64,000 bases of DNA from Sphingomonadaceae bacterium (GTDB taxonomy: Bacteria > Pseudomonadota > Alphaproteobacteria > Sphingomonadales > Sphingomonadaceae): NCBI GenBank assembly GCA_030147805.1, contig JASBUR010000021.1, positions 58,936 through 122,935 on the forward strand, written 5' to 3'. The position numbers were made by a program, and so were the translations under genes. Numbering within the stretch: position 1 is the first letter of the stretch; each line of letters starts with the position of its first letter. The notes under the pieces are model-generated. The model saw only the letters and a list, made by a program, of their open reading frames with translations, did no database searches and was not told the DNA's origin. Positions 1 through 12,225 of this stretch are shown piece after piece.

Positions 1-2
1 TC

Positions 3-971
3 CCGCCCGAGACCGCGGCGAGCGGCGTCGACCGCGCCGCCTTCAACCTCAAGGATTTCATCACGCATATCGTCCCCGCCTCGATGTTCGAGGCGATGGC
101 GACCAACCAGATCCTGCAGATCGTGGTGTTCTCGCTGTTCGTCGGCGTCGCGATCACCGCGGTCGGCGAGAAGGCGGCGCCGCTGGTGCGCGGCGTCGAG
201 GCGCTGGTATCGGTGATGCTGCAGATCACCGACTATGTGATGCGCGTCGCGCCGATCGCGGTGTTCGCCGCGGTCGCCGGCACCATCGCCGAGCGCGGAC
301 CGCAGATCCTCGCCACCTTCGGCTATTTCATGGGCACCTTCTATTTCGGGCTGCTGCTGCTGTGGCTGCTGCTGATCGGCGCCTGCTACCTGATCGTCGG
401 GCGGCGCACCGGGCTGCTGGTGCGCTACATCCGCGAGCCGATCCTGCTCGCCTTCTCGACCGCCTCGTCCGAGGCCGCTTTCCCGCGCACGCTGGAGGCG
501 CTCGACCGCTTCGGCGTGCCGCGGCGCATCGCCAGCTTCGTGCTGCCGCTCGGCTACTCGTTCAATCTCGACGGCTCGATGATGTACATGACCTTCGCGA
601 CGATCTTCATCGCGCAGGCTTACGGGATCGACCTGACGCTCGGTCAGGAGATCACCATGCTGCTCGTGCTGATGGTGACCTCGAAGGGCGTCGCCGGCGT
701 GCCGCGCGCCAGCCTCGTCATCATCGCCGCGACGCTCGCCTTCTTCGACATTCCCGAGGCGGGGCTGCTGCTGATCCTCGCGGTCGACCATTTCCTCGAC
801 ATGGGCCGCTCGGCGACCAACGTCGTCGGCAATGCGGTGGCGAGCGTCGTCGTCGCGAAGTGGGAAGGCAAGCTCGAGATCCTCGAGCCCGCCGAGATCG
901 AGCCGCCGCACGCGCCGTCGCACACGCCGCACGACGGCGCGCGCGGGCTGGAGATCGACCCCAAGGCCTGA
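3..971 (+). CDS. Dicarboxylate/amino acid:cation symporter, C-terminal part
   Basis: Inner-membrane secondary transporter of the DAACS (DctA/GltP) family, which moves C4-dicarboxylates or glutamate/aspartate with H+ or Na+. The gene is cut by the window edge; about 322 residues are visible and open from base 3, so the first internal Met at 84 is not the true start. Family motifs are present: NLDG near visible residue 188, SKGVAGVP near 227 and DHFLDMGRSATN near 262, which form the re-entrant loop and substrate/cation site. Several hydrophobic helices precede them. The tail is rich in Pro, His and Glu. Substrate cannot be assigned. The arginase-family gene begins 4 bases after the stop, so the two are probably co-transcribed, which mildly favours an amino-acid substrate. 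Confidence 0.9.
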   Translation, partial: PPETAASGVDRAAFNLKDFITHIVPASMFEAMATNQILQIVVFSLFVGVAITAVGEKAAPLVRGVEALVSVMLQITDYVMRVAPIAVFAAVAGTIAERGPQILATFGYFMGTFYFGLLLLWLLLIGACYLIVGRRTGLLVRYIREPILLAFSTASSEAAFPRTLEALDRFGVPRRIASFVLPLGYSFNLDGSMMYMTFATIFIAQAYGIDLTLGQEITMLLVLMVTSKGVAGVPRASLVIIAATLAFFDIPEAGLLLILAVDHFLDMGRSATNVVGNAVASVVVAKWEGKLEILEPAEIEPPHAPSHTPHDGARGLEIDPKA

Positions 972-975
972 TCGG

Positions 976-1770
976 ATGGCGATCGCGCTCATCGGCCTGC
1001 CGACCGATCGCGGCTCGTCCTTCCTGCGCGGCTGCGCCGGCGGGCCGGCGGCGATCCGCGCGGCGCTGCACGGCGGATCGAGCAACCTCTTCGCCGAGAA
1101 CGGCGTCGACGTCGGGGCGGTGCTGGTCGACGCCGGCGACCTGGCGCTCGACGGCACGCCGGGCGAAATCGACGCGATCACCGCCGGCGTCGCGGCGCAG
1201 CTGGCGCTGGGGCATGAGGTCATCGCGCTCGGCGGCGACCATGCCGTCACCTATCCGGTGCTGCGCGCCGTCGCGGCGGCGCAGCCGGGGCTGTCGATCC
1301 TGCATTTCGACGCGCATCCCGATCTCTACGACAGCTATGACGGCGACCGCTATTCGCACGCCTGCCCGTTCGCGCGGATCATGGAGGACGGGCTGGCGCG
1401 CCGGCTCGTCCAGGTCGGCATCCGCGCCGATACCGCCGCGCTGCGCGCGCAGGCGGCGCGCTTCGGCGTCGTCAGCGTCGGCATGGACCGGCTCGGCGAG
1501 CTGCCCGGGCTGCTGCCCGACGGGCCGGTCTATGTGTCGATCGACCTCGACGGGCTCGACCCCGCCTATGCGCCGGGCGTGTCGCACCACGAGCCGGGCG
1601 GGCTCAGCACGCGACAGGTCATCGCGGCGATCCACGCGCTCGCGGGCCCGGTGATCGGCGGCGACATCGTCGAGCTCAATCCCGTGCGCGACGTCAACGG
1701 CATGACCGCGATGGTCGCGGCGAAGCTGCTGCGCGAGCTCGCGGGCACGATGCGGCGGCCCGGTCGGTAG
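976..1770 (+). CDS. Arginase/agmatinase-family ureohydrolase
   Basis: Binuclear Mn hydrolase of 264 residues, likely splitting arginine, agmatine, guanidinobutyrate or formiminoglutamate. All six metal ligands are visible: H89 in GGDH, D112, H114 and D116 in HFDAHPD, and D190 and D192 in SIDLDGLDP. The ATG at 976 lies 4 bases after the symporter stop, which suggests translational coupling; upstream in-frame starts would run deep into the symporter gene. The length is slightly short for the family (usually 290-320). The substrate cannot be told from motifs alone. The pairing with a possible amino-acid symporter suggests uptake and breakdown of a guanidino compound or amino acid, which is an inference. 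Confidence 0.85.
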   Translation: MAIALIGLPTDRGSSFLRGCAGGPAAIRAALHGGSSNLFAENGVDVGAVLVDAGDLALDGTPGEIDAITAGVAAQLALGHEVIALGGDHAVTYPVLRAVAAAQPGLSILHFDAHPDLYDSYDGDRYSHACPFARIMEDGLARRLVQVGIRADTAALRAQAARFGVVSVGMDRLGELPGLLPDGPVYVSIDLDGLDPAYAPGVSHHEPGGLSTRQVIAAIHALAGPVIGGDIVELNPVRDVNGMTAMVAAKLLRELAGTMRRPGR

Positions 1771-1816
1771 CGATTCCGCGCGCGTTGCAGTAGCATCGCG
1801 CGCGGGAAGGGAACCC

Positions 1817-2284
1817 ATGCCGGCACATCGGCTGATCATGGCGGCGCTCGCGCTGCTGCTCGGCGCGGCCGGGCCCGAGCCGCCGTCGGTCGACCGGCTC
1901 GGCTGGCTGGCGGGCGAATGGGTAAGCGAGTCGAACGACCGCTGGACCGAGGAGCAATGGAGCGCGCCGCGCGGCGGGCTGATGCTCGGCATCGGCCGCT
2001 CGGGCAAGTCGGACCGCGCGATGGGCTTCGAATTCATGCGCATCGCCGCCGAGGCCGACGGCAGCGTGATCTTCTGGGGCGCGCCCGGCGGCCAGCGCCC
2101 GGTGCCGTTCCGGCTGGTCGAGCAGGACGATGGGCACGCGGTGTTCGAAAACCCGCGTCACGACTTTCCCAAGCGCGTCAGCTACCGCCGCGACGGCAAC
2201 CGGCTGGTCGCGACGGTCAGCGGCGCCGGCGACGCCTCGCAGAGCTGGACCTACCGGCGCCGCGAACCGGCGGCGCGGAAGTAA
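1817..2284 (+). CDS. DUF6265-like secreted small protein
   Basis: A 155-residue protein with a short hydrophobic N-terminus (residues 7-19, Leu/Ala rich) that looks like a signal peptide or anchor. The body has the pattern of the DUF6265 family: LGWLAGEW near residue 30, EEQWSAPRGG near 50, and FENPRHDFPKRV near 115. Members are predicted small beta-barrel (lipocalin-like) proteins without an established function. It lies 46 bases after the ureohydrolase on the same strand and ends just before a palindromic repeat that separates it from the convergent atp operon. Confidence 0.65.
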   Translation: MPAHRLIMAALALLLGAAGPEPPSVDRLGWLAGEWVSESNDRWTEEQWSAPRGGLMLGIGRSGKSDRAMGFEFMRIAAEADGSVIFWGAPGGQRPVPFRLVEQDDGHAVFENPRHDFPKRVSYRRDGNRLVATVSGAGDASQSWTYRRREPAARK

Positions 2285-2287
2285 GAT

Positions 2288-2398
2288 ATCCTCCCCGGAA
2301 CGGGGAGGGGGACCGCCGCAGGCGGTGGAGGGGGTGCCGTCGCCCGCGTACCCCTCCACCCTGCTGCGCAGGGTCCCCCTCCCCTTGCAGGGGAGGAT
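2288..2398. repeat. Composite palindromic repeat, family A copy 1 (module order swapped)
   Basis: About 110 bp with terminal inverted arms (ATCCTCCCC at the left, GGGGAGGAT at the right) and two inner hairpin modules: CCGCCGCAGGCGG first, then CCCTGCTGCGCAGGG. Copies at 33605 and 54050 carry the same modules in the opposite order. It lies between two convergent genes, the DUF6265-like gene and atpC, so it may act as a bidirectional transcription terminator or mRNA-end stabiliser. That role is an inference. Confidence 0.85.
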
Positions 2399-2402
2399 GA
2401 CT

Positions 2403-2809
2403 TTAGTTGGTGATCGTCGCCTGCATCGCCTCGAAGCGCGCGATGCGGCGTTCGGCGAGGCTGCGCTCGACGTCGGTCTTGGCGTCGCGCAGATCCTCGC
2501 GCGCGTTCGACAGATCGCGGGCGATCGCCTCGGGCTCGAGTTCCTCGACGGGCAGCGCCGCCTCGGCGAGGATGGTCAGCCCGCCCTCGTTCACCTCGGC
2601 GAAGCCGCCGTCGATGAAGATGCGCGCCGGTGCCGATTCGGCCTCGGCGAACACCTGGATGGCGCCGGGGCGGATCGTCGACATGAAGGGCGCGTGGCCG
2701 GCGAGGACGCCGAAGTCGCCCTCGCTGCCCGGCACCACGACCATGTGCACCTCGTCCGAGCGCAGCGCGCGCTCGGGCGAGACGAGGCTGAAGTGGAGCT
2801 TGTCGGCCA

Positions 2810-2810
<1 letters not shown>
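2403..2810 (-). CDS. atpC: F1F0 ATP synthase epsilon subunit
   Basis: A 135-residue F1 central-stalk subunit, which couples gamma rotation to F0 and inhibits ATP hydrolysis. The N-terminus ([10 protein letters not shown]), the motif [12 protein letters not shown] near residue 52 and the following IDGGFAEV segment are typical of the epsilon beta-sandwich. A charged helical C-terminus follows. The start overlaps the atpD stop by one base. It is the last gene of atpHAGDC and is followed by repeat A copy 1. Confidence 0.97.
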
Positions 2811-5186
<2,376 letters not shown>

Positions 5187-5204
5187 GCCCACCTTCTCTT
5201 TGTC

Positions 5205-5304
5205 GTCATCCCCGCGGAGGCGGGGACCCAGTCCAACTCATTACCTGCCCGCTGCCGCGGGCGCCTTCTTTCCCGTGCTGGGTCCTCGCCTTCGCGGCGA
5301 TGAC
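5205..5304. repeat. Palindromic repeat, family B, inside the atp operon
   Basis: About 100 bp with inverted ends: GTCATCCCCGCGGAGGCGGGGACC at the left is answered by GGTCCTCGCCTTCGCGGCGATGAC at the right, with a small GCCGCGGGC hairpin near the middle. Elements of this form are widespread in sphingomonad genomes (general knowledge). It fills the 141-bp gap between atpA and atpG, so it must be transcribed as part of the operon. It could pause, process or stabilise the message there; that is an inference. Confidence 0.75.
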
Positions 5305-5327
5305 CAGCAGGGGACAGCGGGCGCCGC

Positions 5328-7420
<2,093 letters not shown>

Positions 7421-7490
7421 CCCAATCGAAATCGGTATCGGAAACGCCCGTCGGCAGGCGCTGAGAAGGCCCGCGCCACGAGCGAGGGGG

Positions 7491-7519
7491 CCACTAGCAT
7501 GGGGTCATTTATGTTGCAA
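7491..7519 (-). promoter_or_regulatory. Candidate promoter for atpHAGDC
   Basis: Read on the minus strand there is TTGCAA (7519-7514), a 17-base spacer and TAGTGG (7496-7491), about 70 bases upstream of atpH. The spacing is ideal and the -35 box reasonable, but the -10 box is weak. It is the best candidate in the A/T-richer stretch directly upstream of the operon. Confidence 0.3.
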
Positions 7520-7520
7520 G

Positions 7521-7811
7521 GCAGCGAGGGTGGGGGGGCGTTGATGGGCCGTCACGGCTCTGCTTTCACGAGCGACAGTGGTAGAGCAGACCCAACTTGG
7601 CTGATCTCGTCAGCCTCAGAACTTTAGCCGGCATCAGTACAGTATGGTTCCTCGCCTATCACCGGTCTTTTAAGATCATTCGGCAGGTTAAATGCGCGCC
7701 GCATCCGTGGCACCGCTCGGCTGGTTGCAATGGCGCTGTGGCGCGTCCACGGCGCAGAGAGCGCGGGAAGATTATCAGTTTGCCTGGCTATCGCGGACTT
7801 GGGTACTCGCT
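7521..7811. other. Intergenic left edge of accessory island
   Basis: No convincing gene is seen here. A 72-codon frame on the plus strand (7597-7815) has no ribosome-binding site and no recognisable similarity. Base composition changes from the very GC-rich atp operon to A/T-richer sequence in this stretch. No tRNA, integrase fragment or direct repeat matching the right side of the island was found by eye. Confidence 0.5.
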
Positions 7812-8494
7812 TTAGCGCCAGAATTTGCAGCTGAAATTGTTGAGATAGGGGTCTCGGCCCGATGTCTTGGCCTCAAACACCGCCGGAATTGTCGATCCAT
7901 CCCCACCCTGCCTCAGATAATCGCGCACCGCTTGGAGCGCGAGCGATCGCAAATGTTCCCAATGTCGAAAGAGTGCCTGCTGGCGCTGCTCCTCCAACTT
8001 TGCGGGGCTCGGCTTGCGGGTCGGCTGCGGCAATGAATAATCTGGTCGACATCGTGGAGGAACCTAATTGTTCCAAAATTCCACGAATCCTCAACCGCCC
8101 GCCGCCACTGGTAGTGTACCGGGATCTCAAGATGCTCATCGAACGTGCGGGGCGAGCGGATCATGTCATCGATGCGGATGAGCTGCCATTCCTTCTCCTC
8201 CTCTTCCATGCGCCGCACCATCTTGCGAACGGCATAGAGTAATTCATCGCCGGATTTCCAAGCGCGCGAGCGCGTCTCCTCGCGCTTTTTGGCCGCCTTC
8301 GCCTTTGCATACTCATCGATATCGCGCCGGAACCGCTGGAGCCTGCTCGAGACACTCAGCCCACAATCGTCCAGATGAAGACTGTAGAGGCCCGATGCTT
8401 GGCGATAGATCAGCGCCTCGCGCACCCGCTCCTCGAGCGCTCGGATATCGACCTCTTTCAGCGCCCGGAATTCGCTATCGGATAGATAGAACAT
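7812..8494 (-). pseudogene. Unrecognised third gene of the Gabija-type locus, frameshifted
   Basis: Two overlapping frames look like one gene of about 227 codons. The first runs from the ATG at 8494 and is plausible protein through RFLHDVDQ, then becomes Arg/Ser-rich nonsense to a stop at 7913. The second frame takes over with LPQPTRKPSPAKLEEQRQQ and ends at 7812. The total of 683 bases is one short of a multiple of three, and one added base near 8041-8045 joins the frames as VDQDYSLPQPT. The product is highly charged, with a KAKAAKKREETRSR stretch and a MEEEEKEW stretch that could form a coiled coil. No known domain is recognised. It starts 19 bases after gajB on the same strand, so it probably belongs to the same operon. 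It could be a sequencing error, a decayed gene or a natural frameshift. Confidence 0.55.
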
Positions 8495-8513
8495 GTCACG
8501 GTCGTCCGCGAAG

Positions 8514-10031
8514 CTAGAGTTTGAGCAGGGGGCTGGGCCTCTCTCTTGACACGACCAGCATCAGCGCGCGGGTCGCCCGGCTTATCGCTACGTATAGTCG
8601 GTTGCGCGACGCCTTGGTGTTGGAAAAATTGTCGGCGTCGCAGGGCAAGAGCATGACATTATCAAATTCGAGACCCTTCGCTTTGTGGATGGTGCTGATT
8701 GCCTTGGCAGGTAGTTGCGGCCGGGAATGAGTTCGCCGCCGTGCGATCTCGGCAAAGCCGTCGTCCGCGTTATCGAATCGGCCCAACTGGATCGCTTCGG
8801 TAAACTCGCGGTGGTGATGGAGGCGCACTTCGGCAAATGCCGCTTCATCGGCGATGAGCCCCCGCAAATGATCAAGCGCTCTTGCAACACCTCGGTGATC
8901 GGGCGTCTCGACGATATGGCGCGCCGCCGCCTGAAGGTGCTGCGGCTTACCGTTGCAGGGCTTGGCGCAACCCTGCTGTGCCTCTTGGACAAAGCGGTTG
9001 CCGAATGCGGTGGGCGAAAATCCCGTGGCAACATGCTGCATGAACGCGAGCGTACCGCGCGCAAGCGCTTCAGCATTGCCCCTGTTGGCAGCGCAATGTG
9101 CCGCCAGTGACGACAAGCCTTCGCGGACATGACCCTCCCAGACGGGCAGGCGGCGGTTGAAGAAGCCGCGAAGCGCGATAACACGGTCATTCTGACCTGT
9201 GAGCACGAGCAGGGATTGCGCGTTCGCTCGCGCGTAGATTGGCTGACTAACGTTGGCTGCGACCCTGAACCCCGTGCGCTGTGGTGACATATTTTCGGCG
9301 ACGTGGACCGTCAGGCCAGGAGGGAGATTGGTGGTCAGATCCACTTGCCCTCCGTCGCGCAGCGCTGCCCTCGCCGCCATGATCCAGGTCCCTAACGCCG
9401 GCTGGATATTGGCCCAACGATGCGGTTGGTCGAGCTCCTCAAACCGGTCAGCCGCGGCCTTCAAGTCGACCCAGCGCTGCTCCGCTGCGGCGTGCGCAGC
9501 CTGGGTGCCATTGAAGATCATCTGCATTGGGTCCGCGAATAAACGCACGCGCGATCCGGCATGATAGAGACTCATCACAATCGCGTGCTGGTCGGCGCTA
9601 GCGTCCTGATGCTCGTCGCAAATGACAATCGGATAGCGCCAGGCCATGCAGCGCGCGATCGCGGGGTGAATGGTCAGCAACCGCGCAACCTTTTGAGCGA
9701 GGCGGTCGTAACCTTGCGGTTCGCGGCGCGCCCAGGCGCCGACGTCGTCGGGCAAGGCCAGTGGCGCGCGATAAGCGGCGGCGATCTCAGCGATTAGCCC
9801 ATCGATCGTGCGGATCTCGACACACCGGCTGTGCCCACGTGTTCGGCTCGCGAAGACGTCGCACGCAGCATTCGTATGGGTGAGGATCAGCAAGCGGCTG
9901 CTGCCCATCGCCGGTGCGAAATCACAAGCATAGCTCGCGCCCTGGTGGGTTTTGCCGCACCCGCCGGGTGCCTCCACCACAACCAGTCGAGCATCCGACC
10001 GTAGCGCTTCGGCGACGCTAGCGTCTGACAT
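8514..10031 (-). CDS. gajB: UvrD-like helicase, Gabija GajB-type
   Basis: Superfamily 1 helicase of 505 residues, close to the usual length of GajB. Visible motifs are Walker A EAPGGCGKT near residues 20-28, Walker B VICDEHQD near 137-143, ADPMQMIFNG (motif III region), TIHKAKGLEFDNVML (motif V region) and NRLYVAISRA (motif VI) near the C-terminus. In Gabija systems GajB senses DNA ends or nucleotide changes during phage infection and activates GajA (family knowledge). The ATG at 10031 overlaps the gajA stop by one base (TGATG), so translation is coupled. Codon use is less GC-biased than in the flanking genes, consistent with horizontal transfer. Confidence 0.78.
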   Translation of the reverse strand: MSDASVAEALRSDARLVVVEAPGGCGKTHQGASYACDFAPAMGSSRLLILTHTNAACDVFASRTRGHSRCVEIRTIDGLIAEIAAAYRAPLALPDDVGAWARREPQGYDRLAQKVARLLTIHPAIARCMAWRYPIVICDEHQDASADQHAIVMSLYHAGSRVRLFADPMQMIFNGTQAAHAAAEQRWVDLKAAADRFEELDQPHRWANIQPALGTWIMAARAALRDGGQVDLTTNLPPGLTVHVAENMSPQRTGFRVAANVSQPIYARANAQSLLVLTGQNDRVIALRGFFNRRLPVWEGHVREGLSSLAAHCAANRGNAEALARGTLAFMQHVATGFSPTAFGNRFVQEAQQGCAKPCNGKPQHLQAAARHIVETPDHRGVARALDHLRGLIADEAAFAEVRLHHHREFTEAIQLGRFDNADDGFAEIARRRTHSRPQLPAKAISTIHKAKGLEFDNVMLLPCDADNFSNTKASRNRLYVAISRATRALMLVVSRERPSPLLKL

Positions 10032-11797
10032 CAACCGATCGCCTGCACCGCCTCAAGTCCCACACTCCCTCGAATCGAGTTAACGAATGGAAGAAGCTGG
10101 GGGGCTACATGCGGCCAAAGGCCCAGCGCGAGCATCTTGTCGGCGAGCTCGGTTCCGCCCGCCACGCTCTTAAACCAGCGCTGGCCATGCTTCTTCCAAG
10201 CCTTCTTCTGTGCATCGGACGCTTCGGGATCGGCGGGAGGATTGCCGCAAGCTGCCTCGATCATCAGCTGACGGATATCGTCCGTCGCAGCAAAGATCGC
10301 GGCGAACGATTTATCGGCGAGACCAAGCCGATCGGCCATCGTGCGCAAGCGCTCACCAGTGTCACCATCAGGTTCGGCAATGAAAGCTTCGAGCTGATGG
10401 TCCTGAACGTGCGGGATCAGGTTGCTCTCAAGACAGCCCTGCTCCCAGCGCATGAGCAGGTCGCCGAGTTTCTCCTTGGTGTCCTGCCATGCCCCAAGCT
10501 GCGTACCTTCATTGTCGGCAAAGCCAGCGACTGTCAGCCCGCTCTTCGCAAGAGCGCGTAGCACGGCCAGCGCTTCCGAATTGCTGCCGCCGTCGCTCAC
10601 CCAGATACCGTGCCGGCGCATATCCTCGCTTAGCGAACGGTTGATCAGGCGCGCGACAAAACCGACTTCGGTCGCCCCTTCAGCGATCACCGCAATGCGT
10701 GCGAGGAAGGTCTCTGGATCGCGCTTCTGCTGTGCGGCGACCGTTGCCGGGAGCCTACCAACCCTGCTGCCGGCATCGACATACCAGAGCGTCGCCTCGG
10801 CCGCGGCGTGTACCGCGGGTGCGCTGTGCGTGGTCACGAACACCTGGGACGGGCTAGCGACGAGCTCCTCGATCAAAATACGCTGGCGATAAGATTCGAG
10901 GCCACGCTCGATTTCGTCTACGACCATTATCGGATGATCTGCATGGTGCGCAGCGGCCACCTCTAGTGAGGCCAGCCGTCGGGTCCCCGACCCCCAGCTC
11001 GACAACGGCAACACAGTCTCGTTCTTGGCAGCGGTGAGCCCGATCAGTGCATTGAGCGAGAAGCCTGGACCGCCGATCAAGCCAAGGCTGAGATTTCCGG
11101 GCAGCGTGCGCTTCTGGAATCGATTACCGAGGTCGGCAAGCGCGGCTTTGGGGCCGTCCTTGAGCTCGCCATGAATGTCGCTTTCGCCAAGCTTGTCGGC
11201 CAGGCGTGAGCGCAGTGTCCTGTCGCTTAACAACCGGTCGAGCGCCGAGCCTTGGATCAAGCGAAGGTCGCGATCATTGCGATCATCGCCACTCAGCCGG
11301 ACTACGCCGATACTGCGGCGGACCGAGACCGGAAAATGATCGAAGCTTCCGTCGGGCTGGCAGATCTCGTGCAGAAGTTCGAAGTCGGGCGTCCCGCAGA
11401 CGCGCACGCAGAACACCGGATCGACCCCCTGCCCATCATTGGCCTCGGGGTCAGGTGGCTTGGGGCCCTCCTCACTCCATTCCCAAGGCCAGCTAGTCTT
11501 GCGTTGCTCGACAATGCCGCAACTCAGCGGCAGCGACATGGCCGCCGCGATCTCAAAGCCCTCCTCGTGCCGCCGTTGCCAATAATCGGCGTCGGACAAA
11601 GTCGCGCCATTGGTCGGGTTGAGCAGTAGCGCGATCGCATCGAGGATTGTGCTCTTGCCCACGTCGCCGCCACCCAACAGCAGGTTCATGCCCTTTTTGG
11701 GAAACCAAGACAGCTTCTCGATCCCGCGAAAGCGCAGGACAGATAGGTGACGAATATAGGGGGCGTCGTGGGCCGGAGGGTGCGCGTCAATTGCCAT
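10031..11797 (-). CDS. gajA: OLD-family ATPase/TOPRIM endonuclease, Gabija GajA-type
   Basis: A 588-residue protein matching the GajA layout: an ABC-type ATPase followed by a TOPRIM nuclease. Walker A GGDVGKST is at about 43-50, a signature-like LSSWGSGTRR at 265-274, Walker B IMVVDEIERGLE at 290-301 and the H-loop VFVTTHSA at 319-326. The TOPRIM part begins with AVIAEGATE (Glu373), continues to GFADNEG (Asp428) and has a late Lys near 543. Class 2 OLD proteins beside a UvrD helicase form the Gabija defence system, where GajA nicks DNA when nucleotide inhibition is lifted (established for characterised members). First gene of the probable three-gene operon. Confidence 0.8.
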   Translation of the reverse strand: MAIDAHPPAHDAPYIRHLSVLRFRGIEKLSWFPKKGMNLLLGGGDVGKSTILDAIALLLNPTNGATLSDADYWQRRHEEGFEIAAAMSLPLSCGIVEQRKTSWPWEWSEEGPKPPDPEANDGQGVDPVFCVRVCGTPDFELLHEICQPDGSFDHFPVSVRRSIGVVRLSGDDRNDRDLRLIQGSALDRLLSDRTLRSRLADKLGESDIHGELKDGPKAALADLGNRFQKRTLPGNLSLGLIGGPGFSLNALIGLTAAKNETVLPLSSWGSGTRRLASLEVAAAHHADHPIMVVDEIERGLESYRQRILIEELVASPSQVFVTTHSAPAVHAAAEATLWYVDAGSRVGRLPATVAAQQKRDPETFLARIAVIAEGATEVGFVARLINRSLSEDMRRHGIWVSDGGSNSEALAVLRALAKSGLTVAGFADNEGTQLGAWQDTKEKLGDLLMRWEQGCLESNLIPHVQDHQLEAFIAEPDGDTGERLRTMADRLGLADKSFAAIFAATDDIRQLMIEAACGNPPADPEASDAQKKAWKKHGQRWFKSVAGGTELADKMLALGLWPHVAPQLLPFVNSIRGSVGLEAVQAIG

Positions 11798-12225
11798 CGC
11801 GCTAGGTTATGGCTCAGGGCCGGAATGATCCAGCGCGGCATTAGGATTTTGCACCATAATCGAGGCTTCTGGAGCAAGCGGCCCCAGCTTCCGCGATTGA
11901 CAGACGCAGGCGCGCCGAGACGCTGCAGACTGTGCGCGCACCAACACTCAATGCTGTAAGCACGAGCACCGTCAGACCAAGCGGCTGACGCTTCTATTAC
12001 GAGGGTCAGCAGCAAACGCGGTGCGGTTACATAACAGCGGCAGCCAGACTAGCACTCTTACCGCAGAAAGTGTGCAAGATATCTTTAGCAAGTTCCACGC
12101 GCGCCCAGCTACACACACAACTATCGGGCGCTGGGCATAGTACCTAAGTTATTGGACCGACCTGCGCCTTCCGCTGCCGCTCAACAAGTCGTCCGCGTTG
12201 GCGCAGCTCCACTCCGAGGATTCCA
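11798..12225. other. Intergenic right edge of accessory island
   Basis: About 430 bases without a convincing gene. It is A/T-richer than the psd side and should hold the promoter for the gajA operon, leftward, and for psd, rightward. No promoter pair stands out. The psd start is preceded by GAGGATTCC. No tRNA end, direct repeat or integrase remnant was seen. Confidence 0.45.

Noticed and set aside
7540..7620. Possible tRNA or attachment site at the left edge of the island
   Set aside because: No cloverleaf or T-loop could be formed by eye and no matching repeat occurs near 11800-12200.
7597..7815. 72-codon plus-strand frame at the island edge
   Set aside because: No ribosome-binding site, no similarity and mixed codon use; it overlaps the end of the minus-strand third gene.
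8715..9110. Plus-strand frames opposite the helicase gene
   Set aside because: The minus strand carries all helicase motifs in order; these are shadows.
11686..12015. 109-codon minus-strand frame upstream of gajA
   Set aside because: It overlaps the gajA N-terminus in another frame and shows no domain.
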